Notes: a model not told the origin generated them from the letters alone. 64,000 bases of DNA from Bryobacteraceae bacterium (GCA_025928545.1 JAICJH010000015.1:50142-114141); one strand, 5' to 3'; positions 31,301 through 38,655 are shown, numbered from the stretch's first letter. Numbers and translations are program-made.

Positions 31301-34300
31301 CAGGGCCGATATAAGGACTCGTAATACCACTACCTGAGCGAATCGACATACCGGTTGGCAGGCCGCTGGCCGTCCATGTGAACGGCGCGGTTCCGCCGCA
31401 GCACATGGTGACCTGGAAAGCGTATGCATTGCCCACAACCGGGTCGTTCAGGTATCCGAGCGTAATTCGCGTCAAAGCAGCAGGCGCGCCGGTGACGTCA
31501 ATTGACATTGTTTTGCTGTAGGAAAGGCCGTTTACATCGGTCGCCCTGACAGTAAACCAACTTAACCCTTGCCCTGAGTTGACTGTTCCTGAAATTACTC
31601 CATTTGCACTCAGACTGAGCCCGGATGGCAAGCCGCAGCAAATGTATGTCCATGTATAAGGGCCCGTCCCGCCGCTCGCGGTGAGCGTAGTGCTGTAGAC
31701 GCCGTTTTGCGCCACATTCGGAAGCGCACCGGGGCTTGTGATATCGACTGCATAGATGTTCAGAGACTGGCTTTTGAAAATAGTGTCCGTACCGTCCGAA
31801 ACACTGAAGTTGAGGCAGCAGGAGAAGGTCGCCGTCGGCGTCCCCGAGAGAACGCCTGCGCTGCTGAGCGTCAGGCCAGCCGGCAGAGTGCCGTTAGCGG
31901 TAAATGTAACCGGTCCGCCGGTACTCATCGCTGTGAAAGCGTAGGAATACGGCTGGCCTATGAATGCATCCGGAAGGTTGATCGACTGATCGCGAACATT
32001 CAGCACCGTAATCCTGATCGATTCAGTCTGCGTGACCGACTGGCCGTTGCTCGTCAATTTAAGCGTAAAGTTATAAGTACCCGGAGTGGTGGCTACGCCG
32101 AGCAGGCCAGCCTGGGCATTCGAGGAGAAGTAAGACGGTACATCTGTCCTGAGTGCCAGGCCCGTTGGCAAGGTACCCGAGACCAGCGACCAGGTATAGA
32201 CACCATTTCCGTTATTGCCCCCCAGCTGAATATTCTGCGTGCCCGTCGTAAAGGTACCCAGGTTCGTTCCGAAACTCATGGCGAGCGGGGGGCCGGTGAC
32301 TGAATAAACATTAATCGTGTAGCCGCGATTCGTAGTATCTCCGGCAGCGTCCGTGACGATTACATTGAAGAAGAACTGGCCCTGTGCCGTGGACGTCCCA
32401 CTCAGCACCCCGTTCCCCGCAAGAGTAATTCCCGGCGGCAGGTAGCTACCCAAAGCTGTTGTCCACGTCAGGGTACCGGTGCCGCCCGTCGCCGCCAGAG
32501 CCTGGTTGTAGGCGCTTCCGATGTTCACAGATGGAAGCGAGCCTGTGGTGATTGAGATCGGCGTTGTCGTGACGTGGGCGATAAAGTTTCGAAAGCCAGG
32601 GCTGGCGACGCCAGCCACATCCGTGGCTTTGATCAGGAACGTGTAATCACCCGCCGCGGTGGGCGAGCCGCTCAGCAAGCCTGCGGACGACAGGGCAATC
32701 CCGGGCGGCAGTGTGCCACTGACAACAGTCCAGGTGGTAGATGCGACGCAGCACGCGGATAACTGGTTGGAATAAGCAGCGCCCTGACTGAGCTGACCAA
32801 GATTGTAATAGCTATTGATCGAAACATAGCTTGTTGCGCTGCCGGCGATAAAAAAGTTTTCCTGTCGATTCAGGAAATTGCCTGCCGAATCAGTGAACAG
32901 GGTGTAAAGATTAAAATTGCCGCCCTCAAGCGGTGTTCCGGCTACCTGCTGATTGGCGCCGTTCAATGTCAATCCAGCGGGTAACGAGCTGTTATTACAA
33001 CACACATTATTCGGGACAATCGTGGCGGTATAGGGCCCCGTGCCCCCGAGGACCCGGAGCGTATTGCTGTAAGCCGTATTCACTATCCCGTTCGACAAAC
33101 CAGGATTCTGGTCCAGAACCGAGACATGGAGCGGGAACACAAGGCTCGCCACCGCCCCATTTGCGTCGGTAACCGTTACTGTGATGTTGTATGTGCCCGC
33201 CGCCTGCGGGATTCCCCAGATTTCCGCGTTGCCAGGTCCAACATAAGGACTCGTAACGCCACTACCTGAGTGAATCGACATACCGGGGGGTAGTCCGGTA
33301 GCCGTCCATGTAAACGGCGCGGGTCCCCCGCAGCACATCGGAACCTGGAAAGCATATGCATTGCCCACAACCGGGTCGTTCAGGTATCCGAGCGTGATTC
33401 GCGTCAAGGTGACGGGCGTGCTGGTGACGTCGATCGATAATGTTTTCGTGTAGGAAAGACCGTTCACATCGGTCGCCTTGACGGTAAACCAACTTAACCC
33501 CGGCCCCGAGGTGACCGTTCCGGAGATTACCCCATTTGCATTCAGACTAAGCCCGGATGGCAGGCCGCAGCAATTGGCCGTCCAGGTATAGGGCCCTGTG
33601 CCGCCGCTCGCGGTAAGCGTCGTGTTGTAAACACCGTTCTGCACCGCATTCGGAAGCGCACCGGGACTTGTGATATCGACTGCATAGATGTTAAGAGACT
33701 GGCCCCGGAAAATAGTGTCCGTGCCGTCGGAAATACTGAAATTGACGCAGCAGGAAAAAGTCGCCGTGGGCGTGCCCGACAGAACGCCGGCGCTGCTAAG
33801 CGTCAGGCCGGCCGGCAGAGTGCCATTAGCGGCAAATGTGACCGGTCCGCCGGTACTCATCGCCGTGAAAGTGTAGGAATATGGCTGGCCTATGAATGCA
33901 TCCGGGAGGTTGATCGACTGATCCAGAACATTCAGCACGGTAATCCTGATCGTTTCGGCCTTGGTAATCAGCACCCCGCCGCTGGTCACTCCGAGCGTGA
34001 AGTTATATGTGCCGGGTACTGTAGCGACTCCGATCAGCCCCGCCTGCTGAGTGGCGCTGAAGTATGACGGGACGTCGGTCCGAAGTGCAAGCCCGGGGGG
34101 CAGAGTGCCCGACACAACGGTCCATGAATACGTAAAATCGCCGCCCGAGGCGGCCAGAGGGATCTGTTGAGTACCAGTTGTGTAGGATCCCAGGTTGCCT
34201 CCGCTCGAAATGGCGAGAGCCGGCACGCCAACAACTAAATTTGCCGGCGCGCTCGCCACGCCTCCAGTGGTTATGACCACCGGATAGGTGCCATTCGCCA

Positions 34301-37031
34301 AGCCCGCGGGGACCGTAATTTTTGCAACGGCAATGCCGGCATTTCCATTGGTTACATAGAAATAATTCGGCAGTTGGCAGCATTGCGGGGCCAGTGTCAC
34401 GGAAGAAACTGCGGCCGCGATCCCGTTGACAGTCACTGTCGTCGTGGCGTTGGGAATCGAAAGCGGCGACGTTGGATTACCCACGCGATCGGCGACCGCA
34501 GGCGTGGCAATGCCAGCTCCCGTGAAATAGATGGCGGCGGTTACGCCTGCTGGGGTCGGATTACTCGCGCCGTTCGGCGACTGATCCGGGTTGACAATAT
34601 TGAAGATTCCAGGCCCGGTGGGAGCAATGGAGATTGGAAAAGAGTTCGATATGAGGCCGTTGTTCGTGACAACCACAGTTGCCGATCCGGTGGCTGTTCC
34701 ATAGGGAATCTGGAAATTGATCTGGCCTGCGCTGACGAAGTTCACTCCGGCGGAAACGCCGTTGACTGTAAGGGAAGTTCCGCCCAGCGCGGTAGATAGT
34801 GGATTAAAGCTGTTGCCATTGACGGTGGAATTCGCGAGCAAGGTGCCAAAGACGCTCGCGAGTGAGCCCGGCGCCAGTGGCGTCGCGGCAAAACTCCCGG
34901 AATTGGTTACGCCCGTTATCACCGGCGGGGTGGGCGCTGCAATTGCAATTGACAGACTCTTCGCCGCGGACGTGAGGAGATTACTGTCCTGCACTGTAAC
35001 CGTGAAAGCGAAGGGACTGCCGGTAGTCGTGGTGGGCGTCCCTGCTATCACACCTGTCGACGCGTTCAGCGTCAGACCCGGCGGAGGCGCGCCTGATATC
35101 ACTGTCCAGTTCTGATATGGAGCCACGCCATTGGCTGCCTTGAGCGTTGCCGAATAGGCCGTACCTAACGTTCCCGCCGGCGCGCCGTTCACGATCAGGA
35201 ACCCTCCCGGCGTTCCCGTAATTTCAGCGATGCCCCGCGCCAGCGGAAAACCGCAGTCCGCGATGATATAACCGCGAAAGCCAGGTGCACCGGCAAGCCC
35301 ACCGCCCCCGTGCGAAAGCGAGAAATTCAATTGCCCGCCAGCGATAATATTCGCCGAAGTCTGCGGCGAGGGAACGCTGCCGCCGCCGGTAACGGAGCCG
35401 AAGTACGAGACGGTGCAGGTACCAGAGCCGGCGGTGGTGCCGAAGGGATCGAGCGATGTGTTCGAGATGGTTATGTTCGTGTCGTTAGCATTCTGGTTCA
35501 AAACGCTGGTAAACAGAAGCGATGAGACGCCAGCGGTTCTCGGCAAAGCGGAGACTTCCGGGATTTGCGAGTAGGAGTTCAGTTTTACTGCTGGCAGGAC
35601 ATACGAATACCCTCTGGCGGAACCAAAAGTACAGGAAGCTGTAATATAACCCTGGAAACCCGGCGCGAGTGCAGAGAGCACGTTAACGTAGGTACTTCCC
35701 GCGGCGATATTTGGCGTAGTAAAGCTGGAGGCGGGGGCGCCGGAGCCATAGAAGTTTAGTGAGCAGGTTCCGGACTGCGCCGTCGCGCCTGACGCACCGA
35801 AAGGATCGACGCTTGTATTGGCTATGGCAATGCCTGTATCGTTCCCGTTCTGACTTGTGACCGCCGGAAAGAGAAGAGGACGCGTGGCCGAACTGCGCGG
35901 CAGCGTCAGAGTTTCAGGCGTTACGGGCAGCAGGATTTCGCTGGTCGTGTTAAATCCGCTCAGAAGATAGGCGTAGCCTGCCGCGGTCCCGAAGGAGCAA
36001 TTGGCAATGACATAGCCCGAAAATCCCGGCGCGAACCCGGAAACGGTTGCAGAGTAGACCGTTCCCGGCGAAATGAGTGGTGTGGTGAACGGACTGGCCG
36101 GCGCGCCCGATCCATACATATAAAGTGTGCATGATCCTGATGTGGCCGTTGCGCCGGCACCTGAAGCGCCGAAAGGATCGCTGCCTGTATTTGCGATTGA
36201 AATGCCGGTATCGAAGCCACCGGCATTGGTCGCATAAGGAATCAGGAGGGCTTGCGAGGCCGGAACACTCCGCGGAAGCGTGACCACCTGCGCCGTTTCA
36301 CCTGCGGACCCGATGCCCGGCTGAAAGACCCTGGCCGATCCACGCGCAAGCGGGAAAGCGCAATTCGCAATCACGTAGCCCTGGAAGCCAGGAGCGCCCG
36401 TAATTCCGCCCCCGCCCTGCGAAAGTGTAAAGGTCAATTGCTGGCCAGCCGCGATGGATGAGGATACCTGCGACGCCGGGGCGCTGGTTCCGTAATAGTT
36501 GACAGTACACGTGCCAGCCAGAGCCGTGCTTCCCTGGGTATCCAGAGATGTGTTTGAAATTGTGAATTCAGTGTCGAAACCGATCTGATTTGTCGCGAAC
36601 GAAAACAACAACGGCTGCGCGGCTGCGTTGCGGGGTGTAGTCAGGACTTCCGACTGACTCGGATATGTCAGAGGAGAAGTGACGCTAATCGACAGCGCTT
36701 TGGAGGGAGAGGTGCTCGGTGTGCTGTCGTTCACCGTGACCGTGAAGCTGAACGGATTTCCTGTAAACGTGGACGGTGTTCCGCTGATCACGCCGGTCGC
36801 GGCATTCAGGGTCAGCCCGGTCGGGAGGGATCCCGAAGCCAGCGCCCAGCCACTGTAGGGAGCCAGACCGCCGCTCGCCGTCAGGGTAGCTGAATACGGC
36901 GTCCCGATCACACTCGCGGGCAGCGCGGTAGTCGAAACCGTCACGGCGCCGCCAGGCTGCGCCAGGATAATTGCGGGAGCGATTATCGCCAGAGTCCTGA
37001 ATATGAGTCCACGTAAACAAATCTTAAACAT
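22368..37031 (-). CDS. Giant exported repeat protein (4887 aa; He_PIG/Ig-like, TIGR03437, BACON-like)
   Basis: Start ATG at 37031, with AGGTGG 7 bases upstream, begins a signal peptide (MFKICLRGLIFRTLAIIAPA); the frame is open 37 codons further up without a signal. Order by residue: one He_PIG-type Ig domain (30-120); four ~120-residue repeats of a Solibacter-type module with the pattern PGFQGYVIANC and NDTGIAIANTS (127-605); another He_PIG domain; a TIGR03437 module (about 700-940; SLASVFGTLLAN, SAGQINFQIP); three ~640-residue super-repeats built of He_PIG domains (941-2863); more He_PIG domains, typified by LPPGLTLSSAGVLSGTPT (2863-4270); and seven BACON-like domains ending in GGQLYTIKQTSW (4271-4887). 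Twelve vicinal Cys-Cys pairs occur, mostly in the super-repeats. No enzyme, sortase motif or membrane anchor is seen. It is probably a surface adhesin or matrix fibre, first gene of the operon. Confidence 0.87.
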   Translation of the reverse strand: MFKICLRGLIFRTLAIIAPAIILAQPGGAVTVSTTALPASVIGTPYSATLTASGGLAPYSGWALASGSLPTGLTLNAATGVISGTPSTFTGNPFSFTVTVNDSTPSTSPSKALSISVTSPLTYPSQSEVLTTPRNAAAQPLLFSFATNQIGFDTEFTISNTSLDTQGSTALAGTCTVNYYGTSAPASQVSSSIAAGQQLTFTLSQGGGGITGAPGFQGYVIANCAFPLARGSARVFQPGIGSAGETAQVVTLPRSVPASQALLIPYATNAGGFDTGISIANTGSDPFGASGAGATATSGSCTLYMYGSGAPASPFTTPLISPGTVYSATVSGFAPGFSGYVIANCSFGTAAGYAYLLSGFNTTSEILLPVTPETLTLPRSSATRPLLFPAVTSQNGNDTGIAIANTSVDPFGASGATAQSGTCSLNFYGSGAPASSFTTPNIAAGSTYVNVLSALAPGFQGYITASCTFGSARGYSYVLPAVKLNSYSQIPEVSALPRTAGVSSLLFTSVLNQNANDTNITISNTSLDPFGTTAGSGTCTVSYFGSVTGGGSVPSPQTSANIIAGGQLNFSLSHGGGGLAGAPGFRGYIIADCGFPLARGIAEITGTPGGFLIVNGAPAGTLGTAYSATLKAANGVAPYQNWTVISGAPPPGLTLNASTGVIAGTPTTTTGSPFAFTVTVQDSNLLTSAAKSLSIAIAAPTPPVITGVTNSGSFAATPLAPGSLASVFGTLLANSTVNGNSFNPLSTALGGTSLTVNGVSAGVNFVSAGQINFQIPYGTATGSATVVVTNNGLISNSFPISIAPTGPGIFNIVNPDQSPNGASNPTPAGVTAAIYFTGAGIATPAVADRVGNPTSPLSIPNATTTVTVNGIAAAVSSVTLAPQCCQLPNYFYVTNGNAGIAVAKITVPAGLANGTYPVVITTGGVASAPANLVVGVPALAISSGGNLGSYTTGTQQIPLAASGGDFTYSWTVVSGTLPPGLALRTDVPSYFSATQQAGLIGVATVPGTYNFTLGVTSGGVLITKAETIRITVLNVLDQSINLPDAFIGQPYSYTFTAMSTGGPVTFAANGTLPAGLTLSSAGVLSGTPTATFSCCVNFSISDGTDTIFRGQSLNIYAVDITSPGALPNAVQNGVYNTTLTASGGTGPYTWTANCCGLPSGLSLNANGVISGTVTSGPGLSWFTVKATDVNGLSYTKTLSIDVTSTPVTLTRITLGYLNDPVVGNAYAFQVPMCCGGPAPFTWTATGLPPGMSIHSGSGVTSPYVGPGNAEIWGIPQAAGTYNITVTVTDANGAVASLVFPLHVSVLDQNPGLSNGIVNTAYSNTLRVLGGTGPYTATIVPNNVCCNNSSLPAGLTLNGANQQVAGTPLEGGNFNLYTLFTDSAGNFLNRQENFFIAGSATSYVSINSYYNLGQLSQGAAYSNQLSACCVASTTWTVVSGTLPPGIALSSAGLLSGSPTAAGDYTFLIKATDVAGVASPGFRNFIAHVTTTPISITTGSLPSVNIGSAYNQALAATGGTGTLTWTTALGSYLPPGITLAGNGVLSGTSTAQGQFFFNVIVTDAAGDTTNRGYTINVYSVTGPPLAMSFGTNLGTFTTGTQNIQLGGNNGNGVYTWSLVSGTLPTGLALRTDVPSYFSSNAQAGLLGVATTPGTYNFTLKLTSNGQSVTQTESIRITVLNVRDQSINLPDAFIGQPYSYAFTAMSTGGPVTFTANGTLPAGLTLSSAGVLSGTPTATFSCCLNFSVSDGTDTIFKSQSLNIYAVDITSPGALPNVAQNGVYSTTLTASGGTGPYTWTYICCGLPSGLSLSANGVISGTVNSGQGLSWFTVRATDVNGLSYSKTMSIDVTGAPAALTRITLGYLNDPVVGNAYAFQVTMCCGGTAPFTWTASGLPTGMSIRSGSGITSPYIGPGNAEIWGIPQAAGTYNITVTVTDANGAVASLVFPLHVSVLDQNTGLPNGTVNTAYTGSLRVLGGTGPYTATIVPNNNIAPLPVGLTLNGANQQVTGTPLEGGSFNPYILFADSAGNFLNRQENFFIAGSATSYVSINSFFNLGQLSQGSTYSNQLFACCVASTTWSLASGTLPPGITLSSAGLLSGSPTAAGDYSFLIKATDAAGVASPGLRNFIAHVTTTPIFISTGSLASVNFGSAYNQTLAATGGTGTLTWTTAMGNYLPPGITLAANGVLSGTSTAQGQFFFNVIVTDAAGDTTNRNYTINVYPVTGPPVSMNFGTNLGTYTMGTQNIQLGATGGNGVYTWSLVSGTLPTGLTLRTDIPSNFASNAQAGLLGVATTPGTYNFTLKVTSTGGNFTQAETIKITTLNVRDQSISLPDAFVSAPYSYAFTAIGSAGPVTFTATTSAGGIILSSAGVFSGTPTTPGFYTLNYSVSDGVDTTFRSQTFTVYAVNITSPGLLPNATQNSPYSYQLTASGGTGPYVWTAGCCLPAGLTLSSAGVISGTPTGTGMSSVNITATDSNHVSYTKNMSLDVVGVPVVQAQVYSSLSTYDPIVGDPYSWSVFAFNGGTAPFTWTATGLPPGMSIRWGAAITSPYLNGGQAEVWGIPQAAGNYNVQLTVTDANGAVSSQNFPMHVSALDSFSAPSITTGTINVPYSATLHPEGGTGPYTAVLLPNTILPDGITFDPATMVLSGTPLEAGVFTLYYRFKDAPGDTLTRSQGFVINGNGVTTISINTGANLGTNVVGSSPSIGLSACCIPSAYVWTLAGGTLPPGQTLSSGGVLSGTLTTSGTYTFLIKAADSTNAANYGFRQFVETVTPISITTSSLPYGDVGVAYNQALVATGGTGTLTWTLPYAYNGLPPGLTISTGGVISGTPTAAGLFFPLFLVTDSAGNTATRSYTLNIYAAGPPPLNLPFGPNLGSVLVGVRTYQLSPSGGTPPYHYSLTPGAQTIPGMRVIDGQPLPTNFTTSTGAWVGVIVAPGLYTTSIRVTDSLGVTFDRAVTLNVSDVAPLYQNTLPKAVVGTPYSFALTSYGGSGTYAWSGVSMPAGLSVSSSGQITGTPTAAGTFTFTVNMADAAAPSVTLGYIYTLVVNSFAITDSPVLPQPTSGLAYTYTLNAPACGTGCAWTMPSGSLPSGLTLSGAGVISGTTTNTGFNSTFTIQAAGSNGTVQKLFAMIVPATVISNPTITTAITTSNVVGGTVLTQLSGTGGIAPYTWSVQSGNLPPGVTLQGPGDNFGQNPGFYYLAGRAMVPGTYNFTVKIADSLNNSSTRTFSWVISRLAFSYTSLPASAGGVSNPLIVNTPYSQAMLIYGGTGTYSSFIPAAPVYPGLAVNAATGTVSGTPTNTGSVSTIWTVTDSTGNTLINNIAINASSNQTTNVSISGGPGLNSVFALGSLNTFVLTGSGGTGPYTITAPGGLPPGVALATGAGGVVGLAAGAYDLQVSPVTPGAYTFTLQIADVNGVVGARTYSIIIPGFSTPITAMPIGATGVPYSQSLFLFSNTTGATWGLAAGSAYPPGLTLSAAGVLSGTPTAPGAYSFVATLGDGTNSTNFTISVTISGIAITTPLNLPVANFNAYTAASPLVTMAATGGTAALTWSATGLPSGLTISPTGQIIGTATATGRFAPTITVTDGTSTTSQLFTLYTHLGIPTELDFTITSATLQDEVVGHIYNTIITPNGGLPPYTWAVAAGSTLPPGLRLISGSALPPNAAPGLTEIAGSPSTPGQYSFDLTATDSAGASVTRTFTLNVTSINLLAGLGTATVGTPFTQQLTAFGGTAPYTFTIAPPPVFPASTLLPPGITMSASGLFSGTPTSTGSFPLTINVQDSAGHSFTTTPNFISNNSNGLRIASSNFATGVGNPEVNFGLTTSGTSTYAWSLVSGSLPTGVSMSSGGILSGWFSAVGVFNFTVQAVDNANSANVATRVLTYIVAPIRQVQPQASVFAAHRLPGGTIGVPYSFTFKMAGGQQPYTFATVSTNPLPAGLTLSSAGILSGTPTQSGVFGITANITDGGGAKFNWGGTLIVTPAGVNSPLEQNSLTMNDASLGVPFATELDRMVYGGTPPFTWTVNSGSTLPAGLAIVNGTNGLPSYLSGVPTTAGPVPSFTLRATDFAGQSRTVSITAMNVSPMSLAPGTLVSGRTGSFYSAAFSAAGGASPYHLQLAANSNLPPGMALVNGTFAGTPQYAGVYWLTFVLTDSSNPGNTLTRYYDWVVDDALGEAPAISITPNPINIFYQQGNADPSVPLAIASSSGSLPFSAGVFGFANASLSSAGGNTNAFPSLNISAASLGVGTYSGLLAVGSAQAVNGGDVVPFTLTVIAAPPCTYSLNPSSINIPIAGGTGSFSVATGAGCAWSAAVSDSTLITVTGPASGVGPATITYSVSANPTLNQRNGTITVGGQTYSIAQFGNTCSFGITPANMTTGPAGGVAPIQITASNSSCTWTAAGLGVLAGQVTPSSGTGSLQVSVTIPVNAAASNQVMTATIAGQTLTVNQTGAQCIVTLPGTSATALVSGGVGAVLVTIPAGCTYSTISGPSWITVTSGGSGTASGSLVYNVDPNSTTSNRSGFLTIGGVPYQITQPGIACSITLDTSPLGSPFAVGGGSGVININANGANCTWAATSGSPFASVSPSAGTGSGSVNVTVTSNAASTSSRTGSVSIAGQPVSFTQGGTTCSFSLRAPGALVSSSGGSSSVGVIAPSACSWTAVPDGSAPWLTIPSSGTGGTADVQFVVQASTSGTPRTATLTIAGLPFTVTEAAAPCSYTLASGSASLASPGITGATLAFTTAQSGCTTSGAAVTSYANWITVANTSAGAAGQLTYTVGVNPAGTTRKGDVQVGDQLFTVTQSGAACAYSLASYGAAFGQLGGPGSVRGSPSAVGCTPVAGTTQPSIVSLGALTGPTLNIFTQAYTVNAFNSLTNATRRATVTFGGQLYTIKQTSW
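22371..24220 (-). repeat. Seven BACON-like domain repeats of the giant protein
   Basis: Same seven-unit C-terminal block as 12590-14412, with matching order and a similar last unit (GGQLYTIKQTSW against [12 protein letters not shown]). This supports duplication of a whole C-terminal module. Confidence 0.75.
28445..34210 (-). repeat. Three tandem super-repeats of about 1.92 kb
   Basis: Units lie at about 28445-30364, 30365-32284 and 32285-34210. The two upstream units are close at DNA level: CATTGAAGAAGAACTG and GCAAGAGTAATTCCCGGCGG recur exactly 1920 bases apart. The third (28445-30364) keeps the domain order but is much more diverged. Each encodes about 640 residues of He_PIG-type domains. 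Confidence 0.85.
35215..36655 (-). repeat. Four ~120-residue surface-module repeats
   Basis: Four in-frame units share PR-----LLF---T(N/S)Q-G-DT-I-I(A/S)NTS-DPFG, then GTC-(L/V)--YGSGAP and APGF-GY(V/I)(I/T)A-C-F--A-G. I recognise this module from other Solibacter-type exported proteins; its function is unknown. Confidence 0.75.
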
Positions 37032-37067
37032 GTCAAAGCCACCTGGTATTCGCACTGAAGGTTTCAA

Positions 37068-37130
37068 CCGCGAGAATCGCTCGTTGCGAAACTTAGCCTC
37101 TCGCGGATAATGTTTGGAAGTGGCCCAAAC
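37068..37130 (-). promoter_or_regulatory. Two hairpins in the 5' leader of the giant gene
   Basis: Read on the minus strand, GTTTGG-7 nt-CCAAAC (37130-37112) is followed by CCGCGAGA-23 nt-TCTCGCGG (37106-37068), which ends about 36 bases before the ATG. Both stems are perfect. There is no T-run, so a classical terminator is unlikely; mRNA stability, protein binding or translational control are options. It does not fit a riboswitch consensus I know. Confidence 0.5.
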
Positions 37131-37189
37131 CACAGCCAGCATGGACCGTACTGGTAGTACTATTTATTGATCTATTTCTCACATATCGC

Positions 37190-37201
37190 ACACTGCAGTG
37201 T
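37190..37201. promoter_or_regulatory. Perfect 12-bp palindrome, candidate operator
   Basis: ACACTGCAGTGT lies inside the spacer of the putative promoter of the giant gene, where a repressor would block polymerase. No regulator is encoded next to it. Confidence 0.35.
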
Positions 37202-37457
37202 AAATCAAAGCACGCTCCGATAACCAGCTTTTTTTGCAACCGATAATTAAAGTTCAGCGGATAGACCGGGAGATTGGCGGAGTCCAATACCGGTACGAAA
37301 CCCCGCGTTCTCGCCCTTTATTGAGGTTTGCGGTCACGAAAGATCACGGTCGTGTACCGATATGTAAAATGCAGTTGCGAATGGAGGGGCGATGGATTCG
37401 CCTGCGCATTCCGCACCCTGGAACTTCTCCCGATGGCCGCAACTCAACGCCAGGAGA

Positions 37458-37470
37458 ATCACGACGTGAT
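37458..37470. promoter_or_regulatory. Perfect 13-bp palindrome, candidate operator
   Basis: ATCACG-A-CGTGAT sits about 80 bases upstream of the GTG start of the first glycosylation gene. The site could serve a dimeric regulator of that cluster; nothing in the window identifies the regulator. Confidence 0.35.
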
Positions 37471-37548
37471 ATAGCACCGTAGATTGCACGGATGCTAGTA
37501 TTGGGCCTTGTTTCCTGCAAGATCCTAACTTTCCGTAAAGAGGAGCCG

Positions 37549-38655
37549 GTGAACGTTCGTGACATAGTAAGGCAAATACATGCGGATATCGAGCGAGGCG
37601 AATCGATACGTGCAGATTCCCCGGCGTCGAACTCGGCAGCCAAACGTCAACTGACGGCGCTTCGCAATTCATATGCGCGCGTATACGCGGTTCGGCATTT
37701 GGCCGGGACAACACCGCCATCGCCCGATACCTTAAGGGGATCGCTTGGGAAGTATCTGGTGCGGATAGTCCAGCGAATGCTCTTTTGGTACACACCTCAA
37801 ATCCACCGATTTCAGGATGAGGCAACACTATTGCTGGATGGTCTGTTCCGGATGGTTGAGCTCCAGTTGGACCAAATTGATAGTCTCCGTGCCGAAGTAA
37901 CAGCTCTGCGCCGGGATTCCTGGCCGTCGCGAACGGATTCGCCGCAAGTCGCGGGGGGGGACTCGGGTGTGGCGGGCGCCCTCCCCGCCTCTTTTGAATA
38001 TGCACTACAGGACCATTTCAGGGGATCGGAACAGCAAACCGCGATCAAACTCCAGGTCTGGCTGGAGGCAATTAACGGAATGGCGAATGCGAACCAGCTA
38101 AAGACGGGAAGCTGGCTGGATATTGGGTGCGGCCGCGGCGAATGGCTCCAAATGGTGACGAAGACGGGTATTCGTGTGACTGGAATTGACCCGAGTTCGG
38201 CTGTGATCGCGCATTGCTGCGAAGCCAATCTGCCTGCCGAAAAAGCGGACGCTCTCGGCTGGCTGGAGCGCTGCCCGGATGCTTCACTGGCGGTGATCAC
38301 CGCATTTCATGTCGTGGAACACTTACCGCCGGAAGGGCTGGTGAAGTTGGTGCAACTGGCGGCCCGCAAACTGCAGCCCCGCGGCATCCTCGCCATTGAG
38401 ACACCGAATCCGGCGAATTTGCCTATGGGCGCACACCGCTTCTGGAACGATCCGACCCATCAGCGGCCGGTACCAGCGGCGCTGCTCCGATTTGTGATGA
38501 ATTACTTTAACGTCAACGTCGTAAAGCAACTAGAACTGAACCCATGCCCTGAGGCGGAGCACCTGCCGTTCACCGAAATCGAGATGGTTCGCCGGATCGA
38601 CCAATTGATGTATGGTCCCCAGGACTACGGATTGATAGGCGTACGTGAGAGCTAA
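37549..38655 (+). CDS. SAM-dependent methyltransferase of polysaccharide/glycan type
   Basis: 368 residues from GTG at 37549, chosen for AGAGGAG just upstream; an ATG at 37492 would add 19 residues with no ribosome-binding site. Residues 1-150 are helical with a predicted coiled coil around LLDGLFRMVELQLDQIDSL. The C-terminal half is a class I methyltransferase: motif I LDIGCGRGEWL, acidic GIDPSS, HVVEHLPPEG, and ETPNPANLPMGAHRFWNDP, a signature I associate with methyltransferases of O-antigen and similar glycans. It probably caps or modifies a sugar chain in the cytoplasm. First gene of the divergent cluster; its end overlaps the next gene by 11 bases. Confidence 0.85.
   Translation: MNVRDIVRQIHADIERGESIRADSPASNSAAKRQLTALRNSYARVYAVRHLAGTTPPSPDTLRGSLGKYLVRIVQRMLFWYTPQIHRFQDEATLLLDGLFRMVELQLDQIDSLRAEVTALRRDSWPSRTDSPQVAGGDSGVAGALPASFEYALQDHFRGSEQQTAIKLQVWLEAINGMANANQLKTGSWLDIGCGRGEWLQMVTKTGIRVTGIDPSSAVIAHCCEANLPAEKADALGWLERCPDASLAVITAFHVVEHLPPEGLVKLVQLAARKLQPRGILAIETPNPANLPMGAHRFWNDPTHQRPVPAALLRFVMNYFNVNVVKQLELNPCPEAEHLPFTEIEMVRRIDQLMYGPQDYGLIGVRES

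Larger units (their letters stand above)
37032..37548. other. Divergent intergenic region between exoprotein and glycosylation clusters
   Basis: 517 bases with no credible gene. It holds the leader and promoter of the giant gene (minus) and the promoter of the methyltransferase cluster (plus). A possible minus-strand promoter is TTGATT (about 37208-37203), 17 bases, then TATGTG. Perfect palindromes ACACTGCAGTGT (37190-37201) and ATCACGACGTGAT (37458-37470) are candidate operators. Confidence 0.5.

Noticed and set aside
37068..37130. Cyclic-di-GMP or other known riboswitch in the giant-gene leader
   Set aside because: The stems are real, but the conserved loop sequences of the GEMM class and other motifs I know are not present.
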